A stretch of DNA of 64,000 nucleotides from Clarkia xantiana subsp. parviflora (Eukaryota; Streptophyta; Magnoliopsida; Myrtales; Onagraceae): positions 54,506,624 to 54,570,623 of the forward strand of contig JAPTYO010000001.1 in NCBI GenBank assembly GCA_036873135.1, written 5' to 3'. The position numbers and the translations under genes were made by a program. The notes beneath the pieces were generated by a model that worked only from the letters and a program-made list of their open reading frames with translations, searched no databases and was not told the DNA's origin. Below are positions 53,521-64,000 of the stretch, in pieces (position 1 is the stretch's first letter; each line of letters opens with the position of its first letter).

Positions 53521-55366
53521 ACCTTCTCAACAAAATTCATGGTTTTGTCCATATTGCCCTCTCATGTGTTACTAGTTACGTCCGTGCTAGAGTCTTAACA
53601 CCTAGAACCAGACACGAAGTCACAATGAGGCGATGACCCCCTCAACTTCTTGTAACGTACAATTTTTATCTTAAAATTTATAACTATTATTTATTAGTCC
53701 TTTAAAATCTTGCGTATATACTAGTTAATTACTGTAACTCAATTCTTGTACCATAAACAGAATTTCTAACTTCATTCTTTTATAAATTTAAAAAAAAAAA
53801 AAAAAAAAACATCTGCTGACGTCACAAAAAGAGTAAACTTTACGACAATTATTACCATTCGTCGGGAACAGAAGAATATAAAAGTCAACGATGATTATTT
53901 AATTTATGGCAATAAGTCAAAGACGTGCATGCAATTGCAGAGCACATAATATGGAGAGAGAGTAGTTGATCAATTACTATCGTTTTTTTGGTTTAAACTT
54001 TGGTCAAATTGCCTGTGTGGTATTTGAGTAGCCCAACTAACAACACAAACCATGATCTAAGCTAAGCTAAGCTAAGCTAAGCTCTTTATTTGTTAATCAA
54101 TAAATTAAAATTAAAGTATGCCCTAACGATGAATTTACACACGTGGCACATGTGCAATGTAATGCAGGATTAGTGTAAACACGGAGGGTGGTGACCAACA
54201 ATATTACCTAACTTTAGGTTTTTCATAATGAACCTGCAGTTTTCACTCGTTTTTCTTTTTTTTCCTTCTTAAAAAAATGTATATTTAACGTATATGTGTT
54301 TATCGTTTAAAATATTTCAGTCTACACGTAAGAGAGAATGTTGAAATAAAGACTAACTATATATTTACCTAGCTATCACCTTTAAAGATGTGATTAGTCT
54401 AGAATTTCACATGGTTCAATATTTATTTGACGAAACTAAGATGTTATCGGTATGATAGATATATTAATATTTATACTATTTATAGAAAGCATTACAATAC
54501 AATAGATCCACTTTTTACTCTATGCAATTTAATGAAAGATAAGATATAGTACTCATTTTACTAAAATAAATATAGCACTCAATTACAACTACTCATATCG
54601 GCCAACCCGAAAATGTATAAATCCAATAAACACAATCAACCACAAAATTAAATCACTTCACATATATATAAAATAAAAACATATTATATATATACTATAT
54701 ATATACGCGTATAGAGTGCGTCGAACGAACCTCTCTAGCTAGTATATATATCATAATAAAAAAAAAGATAGAAACGCGAGATAATGTTAATGACTTCTTA
54801 ACTGCCAATAGATCACCTGCCCCACTCTCTTTATATGTCATATTGTGTTTTACCATTGTGTTCTTCATGTGTACTTGGTGTAATTAATTTTGTGTATTTT
54901 TTTTTATCTATTTAGATTTGTGAACCTTAAAAAGAAAATATTAAATATAAAAAACACGTATCAAAATTACAACAACGGTAAGTACGATTTGAATTAGAAA
55001 GGGTGATGGACTGATGGGCATTGTAAAGTCCATGAATAAAGTTTCTACATGTGAAATTTCAATAGAAATTAAAGAAACAAATGTATTAATTTTTTATGGG
55101 ACTCTTTAACACTTTCTATAGAAATTTCATTGGAAATTTAACGGGTAGTAATTTTTTTTTTTTCAATATTGTAGTTAATCTTCTTCCACCAAATCCATAT
55201 AGAAACATATATTTTTATTTATTTTTTCAATATTGTAGTTAATCTTCTGCCACCAAATCCATATTATCTATTTGGCCACCCCAAAACCATATTAATGAGT
55301 CCTATATAAATACTTGTCTTCGTCTCTTCATCTTCTCCAAACCACTGAAACCAAAAGCAAAGTAAT
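53521..55366. other. Spacer and GPAT promoter
   Basis: At 53600-53770 'cagacacgaagtcacaatga' and 'ccccctcaacttcttgtaac' resemble the MITE at 13050-13214. A pentanucleotide repeat lies at 54058-54083. A 45-base block 'tcaatattgtagttaatctt' occurs twice (about 55163 and 55227) just before the GPAT leader. No gene is seen. Confidence 0.35.
54058..54083. repeat. (TAAGC)5 minisatellite
   Basis: Five head-to-tail copies of a five-base unit (taagctaagctaagctaagc). A shorter run of the same unit occurs at about 63333-63345. Confidence 0.85.
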
Positions 55367-57795
55367 ATGGAGCTAACAATGATGAAGATTCTCAAGCTTA
55401 CACTATGGCTATTCCGCAGAGCTTCACGCAAACTTAAAAACTGCACCAGAACCCTCCTCAGAAACCCATCTCTCAAATCCACAGAACCACCACGACTCTC
55501 CTTCCCCAACATCACCAAATGTTCGCTACACGACAACAGACATTCACAGACCTTGGTCTGCGACATCAATGGCGGCCTCCTCAAACCCCAAAACTCTTTC
55601 TTCCCTTACTTCATGCTCGTCGCCTTCGAAGCTGGCAGCATTCTCCGTTCACTGCTCCTCCTCGTATCGTGTTCTTTCCTCTGGGCGTTAACCCACGACC
55701 AGCAACTAAAAGTCATGATTTTTGTCTCTTTCTGCGGGTTACGGATCGATGACGTGGACAGCGTCAGCAGAGCCGTTCTTCCCAAGTTCTACCTCGAAAG
55801 CCTGAACCGACACGTGTACGAGGTTTGGTGTCGGGTCGGGTCGAAGGTTGTGTTCACCGGTGTTCCTAGGGTTATGGTGGAGGGGTTCTTGAAGGAGTAC
55901 TTGACCGTCGACGATGTGGTCGGAACCGAGCTGGGTACGGTTTGTGGGAAGTGGTTTACGGGTCGGGTTTCCGGGTCGGGTTTGTTGGTGAAGCACCGGG
56001 CGGTGAAGGAGTACTTCGGCGAGAAGTCGCCGGATATCGGGATCGGAAGCCCGGAGCAGAGAGATCACCTATTCATCTCTTGCTGCAAGGTATCCGAGAT
56101 GGATTCGCTTAAAAATTAAAATAACTGTAACGAAATAACTTTAACTAGACGTTCAATTGAAAAATAATGTTAAAATAACTAGAGGTCAAATTGAAAGTCC
56201 AAAATTAAATATATTTTGTTGCAATTCATTCAATTTACTGTCTAATTCTTCTTATGTACACATCAAACGATGTCATGTAATCGAAACACACTCATTTTCT
56301 GTTCAATTTGATGTTAATTGGAACATATGTAGCAGTTTACTCGAAATTAAAAACCGAGTTTAGTGATTTGCAAATTTCTCGGTTCTAACCTATGAATGTA
56401 ATGAAACAGGAAGGTTACTTAGTGAACAAGGAAGAAGGCAAGAGAAACACAACAAGCTCAACTTTACCGCGAAACAAGTACCCGAAGCCACTCATCTTCC
56501 ACGACGGCCGCCTCGCATTCCTCCCCACCCCGTTCGCGACCCTTCAAATGTTCATGTGGGTCCCGATCGGGGTCACACTAGCCATCTTTCGGCTCTTTAT
56601 CGGCATCGTCCTACCCTACAAACTCGCCATCTTCCTCGGCTCCCTAACCGGCTTCAACCTTACCCTAAAAGGAAACCTTCAACCCCAAGAAAGCAAACGT
56701 GTCCTATACGTTTGCTCCCATAGGACCCTCCTAGACCCGGTCTTCCTCAGCACCGCCCTAGGGAAGCCCTTAACCGCGGTTACTTACTCCCTAAGTCGCT
56801 TCTCGGAGATCATCGCTCCGATCAAGACAGTGAGGCTCACCCGAAACAGGTATAAAAGTTTAGACTAACCACTTAACCAACTTTCCTAAAACTTATGAAT
56901 GGGCATGGAACCAGTTCGGCTCGAATCGGTTCCGGTCCGGATCAGAACTTGTTTAAACAGTTCCGGCCCAACTCGAATTTGATATTGGCTAAGGTTTAAA
57001 CCAGAAAAACTGCATCGGTTCTGGATTTGTTCGAGATTGTTTTGTAAAAAGAAGTTCGGTTCAGTCTAGAACCAGTCCGGTGCATTTTTTTTATATAGAT
57101 TTACACTAAACTAAAAAATAAACAGTCCAAAACCAGGTCGGTCCAGGCTAAAATCGATCTAATATAGTCTGATCCAGTTCAGGAATCGGTTCTTAAAGAA
57201 GTGTACTAACAGTCTTTGGTTCGTTTCTTCTGTTATAAACCTGGTTTGTTTGGAACTAGTCCGATTCCGGACCAGTTCCAATCCGGCCGGACCGAATTTG
57301 TTTCCTAAATCTACTAAAATGTTAAGTTGATAGGTGAAGGCATGTTTTAATTTTTATGCTTCAACAAACAGGGTCAAAGACAGTGAGGCAATGGAGAGAT
57401 TGTTAAGAGACGGCGACCTGGTTGTCTGTCCGGAGGGCACAACGTGTCGGGAACCCTACCTTTTACGGTTCAGCTCGTTATTTGCCGAGTTAGCCGATGA
57501 TATCGTCCCCGTGGCAATGGACACACACGTAACGATGTTCTATGGAACGACCGCAAGTGGGTTCAAGTGGCTCGACCCGATATTTTTTCTCATGAACCCT
57601 AGACCGACCTACGATGTCCATGTTCTAGAGAAGTTACCGGTGGAGATGACGTGTAAGGGCGGAAAATCGAGCCACGACGTTGCGAATTATATACAGAGGC
57701 AGCTCGCCGGCGTGTTAGGGTTCGAGTGCACGAATTTTACTAGAAGGGACAAGTATTTGATGCTGGCTGGGAACGAAGGCATTGTGTCGAAATAA
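55367..57795 (+). CDS. Glycerol-3-phosphate acyltransferase, GPAT1/2/3 clade
   Basis: Three exons (55367-56089, 56410-56849, 57372-57795) join to 528 codons plus stop. The N-terminal half is the HAD-like phosphatase domain of land-plant GPATs, but its first motif reads CDINGGLL, so the second Asp of DxDG is Asn. Hydrophobic stretches follow (FLWALTH region; then [19 protein letters not shown]). Acyltransferase motif I is SHRTLLDP (His 345, Asp 350); [20 protein letters not shown] carries motif III. These enzymes acylate glycerol-3-phosphate at the endoplasmic reticulum; the clade includes Arabidopsis GPAT1, involved in tapetum and pollen development. The C-terminal [17 protein letters not shown] is typical of this clade. 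I cannot choose among GPAT1, 2 and 3 by eye. Confidence 0.9.
56890..57310. mobile_element. Decayed 'ggttccggtccgg' MITE in GPAT intron 2
   Basis: Most of the intron between 56850 and 57371 consists of 'ggttccggtccgg' and 'ccggaccagttccaatccgg' blocks in opposite orientations. They resemble the hAT-type elements at 8581-9144 and 34541-35080. Exact ends and a target duplication were not found. Confidence 0.5.
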
Positions 57796-58132
57796 AGGAC
57801 TAAATATTTTTTTGGTAATTAACCGGTAACCCGATTCATTTTTCGATCTATATTGTTATTCGTTGTGTTTGTTATTATTTTATGACAATAATGTTTATAT
57901 ATAAGATCATTGTGATTTTTTTACTTATTGAAACATGTTATTGGGTCATGGCCAATAATCAATTATATTGATACTTAAGTTAAGGTAGGATTAATATAAG
58001 TAACATTACTACGGCACTACCTCAGGAAACCAGACATCATAGGATAACATCAACAACCTGAACGACAATATAAGGTAAAAGACATGAACGACACATATAG
58101 TAATAATAACCTAACAACATATCTAGCAACGG
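57796..58132. other. Short convergent spacer between GPAT and AHL16
   Basis: It contains only the 3' untranslated sequences of the two convergent genes. No other signal is recognised. Confidence 0.4.
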
Positions 58133-58921
58133 TTAATTTTTCGCCCCGCCCCGTGTCGATCCCCAAGGGTACATGTCACGGGGCAGAGACCCGTTAGTGA
58201 TCATATTGCTCTGTGAGACCCCGTACAAGTCGACCGCATCGAGGTGTTGGTGATGACCGTTATGGTAGCCCTGGCTCTGAATGGCCGCCACGACCTCATC
58301 ATCATCATCTAACGGCAACCGATCGAATGTGGCGTTCATGAACGAAGCCACCATGACCACCACGGGACCCGAGGCGATCAGTGGCCCCACCACGCCTCCT
58401 CCGACCACTTGCCCCTGGGCCCCAGCTAAGTATATTGTTAGCCCCGCGATCCCTGACGGGGCAGGTGGGGGCAGGATGGAACCCAACAGGGACAAAATCT
58501 CGAACCGACCATGCAGTGTCACTGTCCCACCTGCTGAGGTCGGTTGCCTGAGTGTCACGTTAGTGACAAACCCGCTTCCGCTCAGAATACAGAGTCCCCG
58601 CTGCCTCTTCCTCGCAAACCCTGCTAGGGTTTCGTTCACGTCACACCCTGAACTGACCTCCATGGCGTGGGCCCGGAGCGCATTAGCGGAGTCACGGGTT
58701 ATGATAATGGGTGGCTTGGGCTTGTTCTTGGAGCCCGCGGGCCTGCCACGTGGGCGGCGGACTGAGTCCCCTCCCGGAGCAGATGAAACAGGCGGGACCG
58801 CCTTGGGAAGCTCGGGTTTCCGATAATGAATGTTGTTGTTCCCCTTTTCTTGCTCTTGCCTCTGGTCTCCGACCGGGCGGGAGCACAGCGGAAGTACCGC
58901 CAAATCCGCACCTCCGGCCAT
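58133..58921 (-). CDS. AHL16: AT-hook motif nuclear-localized protein, AHL16/TEK-like
   Basis: A single exon of 262 codons plus stop, starting at ATG 58921-58919 ([12 protein letters not shown]). One type I-like AT-hook, [17 protein letters not shown], lies at residues 55-71, binding AT-rich minor groove. The PPC/DUF296 domain spans about 84-205, with [32 protein letters not shown] and [20 protein letters not shown], which mediate oligomerisation. The C-terminal tail is divergent and ends in a YPWGS-type motif as in AHL16. Arabidopsis AHL16 (TEK) is needed for pollen-wall nexine formation and transposon silencing. Synteny with AML2 supports the assignment. The leader just upstream contains a telo-box. 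The gene is more GC-rich than its surroundings. Confidence 0.9.
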   Translation of the reverse strand: MAGGADLAVLPLCSRPVGDQRQEQEKGNNNIHYRKPELPKAVPPVSSAPGGDSVRRPRGRPAGSKNKPKPPIIITRDSANALRAHAMEVSSGCDVNETLAGFARKRQRGLCILSGSGFVTNVTLRQPTSAGGTVTLHGRFEILSLLGSILPPPAPSGIAGLTIYLAGAQGQVVGGGVVGPLIASGPVVVMVASFMNATFDRLPLDDDDEVVAAIQSQGYHNGHHQHLDAVDLYGVSQSNMITNGSLPRDMYPWGSTRGGAKN

Positions 58922-58930
58922 TGATACCGT

Positions 58931-58946
58931 CTAGGGTTTAGGGTTA
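58931..58946 (-). promoter_or_regulatory. Telo-box in the AHL16 leader
   Basis: Read on the minus strand, the ten bases before the start codon are preceded by TTAACCCTAAACCCTAG, which contains the interstitial telomere motif AAACCCTA. Telo-boxes in plant leaders are associated with genes active in dividing cells and with Polycomb recruitment. Function here is inference. Confidence 0.5.
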
Positions 58947-59443
58947 AGAAAGAAGAGAAGAGAAAGCTGATGAAAATGTGAAGAAAGGTTGAAGCTTTTT
59001 GTACCCGAATTGTTCGAATAGTTTAGATACACCAACCAAAGGTATGAAATTGTGATTAGGAGATGGTTAAGTGATACCAAACTGTACTTTTTAAGTACTT
59101 TATCCCACAGTATCTACTTCCAAACTGATTTTCCCTTCATGTCAATTGCCTTTCTCAAACAGAAATCAGTGTCTAGTACATGATCTCGAGTAATCTAATC
59201 GGGTCCGATCCCAATTAATTCACACCATGTATTTTCAGCACCGCGAACGAGTATAGAACCGAAAACTAAGCACAATAGTCATGCTCTATATGAACTCCTC
59301 AACAAGAACATACAATGTTGAGGCAAAAAGCTACCAATTGTATATATGTACAACCTGCACGGGCCACAAAAGAACCGACCGAGCCGCAAAATTGCCCTAT
59401 TTTACCTTCCGTCTCTCAACGACTACTAAACCAATATGCAGAG
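58947..59443. other. Promoter of AHL16 and 3' flank of the next gene
   Basis: No coding exon was found. The plus-strand open frames here and just beyond are antisense to the last exon of the minus-strand gene at 59444-59791. Minus-strand promoter elements of AHL16 probably lie in the first 300 bases. Confidence 0.35.
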
Positions 59444-62400
59444 TTAGTAGTTTCGTTGCCAGTTGTTATTTGGCCTCAAGTTCGAGTCGGAGCCCAAATA
59501 CGGGTATCTCTGTTGTGCTTCAACCGCAGGTTGCTCTTGAGCATTCAGCATTGCTCGATATCTCTGCTGTGCTTCAACTGAATGAGCAAGTTGCTCTTGA
59601 GCATTCAGCATTGCTCGGTATCTCTGTTCTGATTCAACTGAGCTGCCATATGCACGTTGCCCTTGAGCATCACTTGTCATAGCTCCTGATCTGACCCCAT
59701 AGTCTAATAAGCTCCCATATGCACGCTGCTCTTGAACATTTGGCATAGATCTTGATCTGACCCCATAATCCAAGGCACTGTTGCTTCCAATCTGTAATTC
59801 AAGAAGTTACAATATGGAATGAATCGGGTATTTATCAGAAAACTCACAAAACTTACATAAAACAAGAAAGAGCAATGCTACAAACGATGAATCAGTCAAT
59901 TGTCTCTACTACACTTTCTTCCCTGGAAAAATAAGATTTTTTTACATTCTTCACTGGAAAAATAAGATTTTTTTTAAAAAATTCAAAATCTAAGCTGACA
60001 ACTTTTTTATCACCAAAACACATTCTTCCTAAAAGATATGTTTTGCAAAATTCCTGTTATGGGCCTGGATGGTGGGATGGATAGATGGTCGAACTCGTTG
60101 AGAGCAATCTATGGAGATAACATACTCTAGCTGATAATAATAGGAAATAAAATATAGGGTTAATAACTAAAAAACTGTCCAAGGTTTACCCTATGTTAAA
60201 AGTAGGTGTCTGAAGTTTCAAATGTTTAAACTGTAGTGTCCAATGTTTCAATTATGTTAAAATGTCGTGTCTCGGTGTGATTACTTTAGAGAAATCAATT
60301 CCGACGAAACCGACTGAGATATATTTATCCGTAACAATTCCAGTCTAAGCTTTTTTACCACTCAAACTACTAATGATAAGGAAAGGAAAAGGTTCATATC
60401 ATGACATATCACGAAGTCGAAGAGTGAACAAGTGAGAAATATAAAGTTTACCTGTCCAGGGAAAGGATTGCGGTCATGGAACTGAGTTTGAAATCCGGGA
60501 GGGGCATTGGAGTGAACTGATGCATTAGGGAGAAATCCCGGTGGGGCATTGGAGACAACTGGTGCAGCATTAGGGAGAAATCCAGGAGGGGCATTGGGGT
60601 TAACTGATGAATCAGGGAGAAAACTTCCACGACCATGCGCTGAGCTCCCAAACCCAGATGCATCGGTACTTGAACGAGCCAAGCTAGTTAAAGGGTGTTC
60701 TTGTCTCTTGTTAGAACTGGGAAAACCGTGCCCTGCTGCCAGATACTGCAGGAGATCTTCAGCAGAGAGTTTGTGTTCATAGTTTTGAAGGGTATTTGGG
60801 TAGCCTCCCAAATTACCCACTCCATCAAGTGTATGGTTATGCGGAGTTGGCGTATCAAATAGTTGGTGTGGAAGTTTAATGGCTTTGTGATGATCATCCC
60901 CGCGAATTTTCTGTAAAGATGATGAAAGAATATAAAAAGTAATGCAAAATGTATATCATATAGATTTCTGTAGAAGCATAACTGGAAACATAAGACATTG
61001 CTATTTGAAGCTTCCCGGCAATTTCTAAATGGCAAACTATAACCTCTTTTCAGGACACTTACAATTTATAGAGGGGGGAAAATGGAATCTACCCTTTTAT
61101 GGTCCATATTCTCAAACCAAATTTGGCATTGGATGTTTACTCTACACTAGGGGGTCAGATATCAACATAAGAAAAAATAACAAGCCCCATGAATTTTCTG
61201 TAAAGATGTTGAAAGTAGAAGAAAAAGAAACTAATGCAATCCTGTATATCATATGGATTTTAGTTTAAAGCATAACTGGAAATATAATACCGACAGTTTA
61301 ACACTTCCTGATAATTCTACATGGCAACCTACAAATCTTTTCATGACACTTTCAATTTACCAAGGAAAAAAATTGCATTTACCCTTTTATGGTCCATATT
61401 CTCCTCAAACAAAGGTTTGGCATTGAACACTTAATCTACACTAGGGGTCAGATATCAACATAAGAAGAAAAAATAGCGAGCCCTTCTGAACCTGCTGAAA
61501 AGATGTATAGCTTGTACCTCAGGTATGGAAATGGCTTGTTTCTTCATATCAAAAACTGCAGTATTGTATCTAGACTCGTCAGGTGGGTGTGTTGAGTTGT
61601 ACATGTCCCGTCGTCCGAAATATTGCAGAGAAGATTCCGTGCTGCTTCCCAGATTTTTTTGCTGAAACACACAAATCCAATGATGAATTGGTGAAAAGTC
61701 ATGGCAAAATTTCAAAAAAGATAATGAAGCTGTAGGGACTACAACATACTAACTACAGTACTAAACAAACATGTACTGCACAAGCAATGTGCATGTTTAG
61801 ATAAATTAATACTTTGAAAAAAAGTAATGCAACCGTGTATATAATATGGGATTTCAGTTAAAAGCATAACTGGAAAAATAATACATAACAATTTAACGTT
61901 TCCAGACAACTCTACATGCTAACCTATAACTCTTTTCAGGACACGTGCAATTTATCAAGGAAAACAAAAAAAATGGCATCTACCCTTATATGGTCCATAT
62001 TCTCAAACAAATTTTGGTATTGGATGCTTAATCTAAACTAGGAATCAGATATCAACATACAAGAAGAAAAAATAATAAGCCCTTCTGAACCTGCTGAAAG
62101 CCTGAAAAGATGTATTAGTTGTACCTCAGATATGGAAATGGCTTGGCGTGGAAGCTTAACGGATTTGTCATAATCAGCCCTATAAATTTTCTGCAAAGAT
62201 ATAAAAGAAAAAAAGTAATGCAATCGTGTATATCATATGAATTTCAGTTAAAACATATCTGGAGAAATAATACATAACGATTTAACACTTCCCGACAATT
62301 CTACATGGCAACCTATAACTCTTATCAAGGAATATATATATATATATATATGGCATCTACCCTTTATTGTCCATATTATCAAACAAAGGTTTGGTATTGG

Positions 62401-63595
62401 ACACTTAATCTACACTAGGGGTCAGCTATCAACATATAAGAAGAACAGATGTATTGCTTGTACCTCAGGTATAAAAATGGCTTGGCTCTTCATATCAGAA
62501 ACTGCAGTATTGTATCTAGACTCGTCAGGTGGGTATGTTGAGTTGTACATGTCCCGTTGTCTAAAATATTGCAGAGAAGATTCCATGCCGCTTCCCAGAT
62601 TTCTTTGCTGAAACACACAAATGCAGTGATGAAATGGTATAAAGTGATAAAGAAATGGCATAACTTTACAAAAATGAAGCTGTAAGGACTACAAAATACT
62701 AACTAAAGTACTAAGCAGATATGTTACTGCCCAAGCAATGACCATAATTAGATGGATTATCACTTATTCACCAGGAAATGATGGAGATCTTAGATGAACG
62801 GAGTGAAAGACTAAAAATAGAATACAGATGTGATGAACAGAGAAAATGAGTACATCAGATACTTACCATGTCACCTGAATGTGAAGGAACCTCATCAGAA
62901 GGCAAGCCTGGTTCTAAGATATCCTTCAGGAGGTTCTCTCTGTATGGAGATGATGAAGCCATATCATTGTAAATATTAAATGCTAAAATTTAAATAAAAA
63001 TGGGGTGACAAAAATTCATACGGGAGGTAGAGCTGCTGCATTAATGAACCATCTGCTTCTATAGATGGATCTGATATGTGTTGTCCAGAAATAGCTGAGG
63101 ATGAATGTGTCTTATATGTACCAAAAGTCAACTTCAAATCCTCAGCAGCCAAAGCTTGAACATGGCTTGGCAATAGGACCCCTCCATCATCCTTGTCCGG
63201 AGTTTCTGAAGATGTATTGTATGATGGTGAAATGACTCTTACAGCGGCATAAGCTGCAGATAAAATCTACTAATAAAACCTTTGCTGTCCGATGTATATT
63301 TCAAGGTAATTTCCATAAGACAGAAAGAAAGCTAAGCTAAGCTAAGATCTAACAATGTAAAGGTAAAGATTTAGTCACATTTATCGCAGAAAGATCCAAG
63401 CTCTACATTACTTACAATCCTGCGAATTTTGGTGGCATCTAGTTTGACTATGAGGAGAGATTTGCTCAGATGAGTCCTGGCTGCAACCAGATGCTCCACC
63501 ACTGCCGGAATCTGTTTTGCTATGGCCAGAATCATAAGATTCATAACCCTCTGATCGTCGCATGACATCTAATTGACATTCCAAGTCAGAAATCA
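59444..63595 (-). CDS. DUF1296/GIP1-like protein, C-terminal part (5' partial, gene exits the window)
   Basis: Eight minus-strand exons (63416-63595, 63022-63253, 62867-62939, 62464-62607, 62125-62190, 61518-61661, 60452-60910, 59444-59791) stay in frame across every junction. Visible features: a Ser/Gly-rich stretch (YESYDSGHSKTDSGSGG), VLLPSHVQALAAEDLKLTFG, two similar exons (LGSGMESSLQYF and LGSSTESSLQYF, each with YPPDESRYNTA-type cores), KLSAEDLLQYLAAG, NAPPGFLPNA repeats, and a Q-rich tail repeating RYRAMLNAQEQ. The LPxHVQ...LTFG segment and low-complexity composition recall plant DUF1296 (GBF-interacting protein 1-like) proteins, but the diagnostic N-terminal domain lies outside the window, so the family call is tentative. 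I am more confident of the exon structure than of the function. Confidence 0.7.
60156..60300. mobile_element. Partial family B MITE in the last intron of the GIP1-like gene
   Basis: It begins 'gggttaataactaaaaaact' and continues 'gtgtctgaagtttcaaatgt', matching the left part of 5598-5992. The right end is not seen, so it is truncated or decayed. Confidence 0.55.
60940..62450. repeat. Four copies of a 250-bp intron segment, with duplicated exons
   Basis: Segments at about 60940-61190, 61225-61490, 61825-62080 and 62205-62450 share 'catctacccttttatggtcc' (or close variants), 'tctacactaggggtcagata' and 'aaagcataactggaaa'. Exons 61518-61661 and 62464-62607 are duplicates of each other; exon 62125-62190 begins like exon 60452-60910 and ends like the other two. 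A TA microsatellite interrupts the last copy near 62334. Confidence 0.9.
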
Positions 63596-64000
63596 CTTAG
63601 AGATATGCAGCATATAATGTGCCTTTAGCATTGATTTTGAAATGTGAGTAGATGAATTTTGGGTGGTAATTCTCATTACTAGTATAGTTTAAGTTATTAA
63701 ATAACTTGACACTAGAAAGCAGTGGGAATATATATAATGCAGATCAATAGATAATTTAAATTAAATACATGAAAAAAATCCTATTATTTCATGATATCAG
63801 ATTCAAAATAGAAAATGTGTTTTAAATGGAAACTATTGAGAAATGATATAAACACAGAGATATGGAATAGATTGAGCTTGTGAAAGATTCTGCATGCTAT
63901 TAAATATATAATAGTACTAAACGTCCCCTTACGTAGACCGCTCTAAATATATCCAAACAAAGACAAAAACAAAATAATAAGAAAGAAAACAAAGAGAAGT
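63596..64000 (-). other. Intron of the GIP1-like gene reaching the window edge
   Basis: The exon ending at 63595 has an acceptor at 63596-63597 on the minus strand. The remaining sequence is AT-rich with no exon visible, so it is most likely intron of the same gene. Confidence 0.4.

Noticed and set aside
59281..59682. A plus-strand protein at 59281-59682
   Set aside because: It is antisense to the last exon of the minus-strand gene, whose Q-rich repeats produce open frames on both strands.
60940..62450. A CRISPR-like array
   Set aside because: The four repeats are long, diverged intron segments in a plant gene and lack the short constant repeats and uniform spacers of CRISPR.

Overview
The window is nuclear DNA of a flowering plant, most likely a core eudicot. 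Genes are split by short GT-AG introns, long AT-rich spacers are full of small DNA transposons, and the gene set is plant-specific: a SHATTERPROOF/PLENA-type MADS gene, PROTODERMAL FACTOR 1, a Mei2-like RNA-binding protein, a land-plant GPAT, an AT-hook/PPC protein and a DYW-type PPR remnant. I cannot name the species.

Layout. 1-474: the last two exons of a GatA amidotransferase gene. 2402-5178 (+): an 11-exon ankyrin/Raf-like integrin-linked kinase. 6174-7613 (-): a single-exon PIF1 helicase. 8470-9999: a SINE carrying a hAT-type MITE, then a 5'-truncated PPR-DYW pseudogene with a second SINE in frame. 10000-16300: mobile-element debris, an internally duplicated possible noncoding transcript, and a plastid trnN fragment. 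16334-21714 (+): a SHP-like MADS gene whose coding frame seems to begin at ACG. 24828-25895 (+): a membrane-anchored alpha/beta-hydrolase-like protein. 26807-28367 (-): PDF1. 31558-41457: a tandem duplication of about 5 kb that gives two intact PGPP1-like phosphatase genes, a truncated copy of the neighbouring ribosomal-L1-domain gene, and the complete L1-domain gene (41079-42404, -). 47324-52370 (+): a 12-exon Mei2-like gene. 55367-57795 (+): a GPAT. 58133-58921 (-): AHL16/TEK-like. 59444-63595 (-): the 3' part of a gene resembling DUF1296/GIP1 proteins, with multiplied exon-intron units; it continues past the window.

The genes do not form an operon-like pathway; what links them is ancient synteny. 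From memory of Arabidopsis, SHP2 and PDF1 are adjacent on chromosome 2, with AML2 and AHL16 close by, while SHP1, an ILK gene, PGPP1 and an L1-domain gene lie together on chromosome 3. The window therefore looks like the unduplicated counterpart of both Arabidopsis segments.

The most unusual features are the ACG start of the MADS gene, the 5-kb duplication with a readable junction, the in-frame SINE with a 14-bp target duplication, a group of MITEs sharing GGGTTAAGAACC-like ends, a perfect 51-bp hairpin, and the exon multiplication in the last gene. Exon borders were set by eye from reading frame and GT-AG sites, without transcript data.
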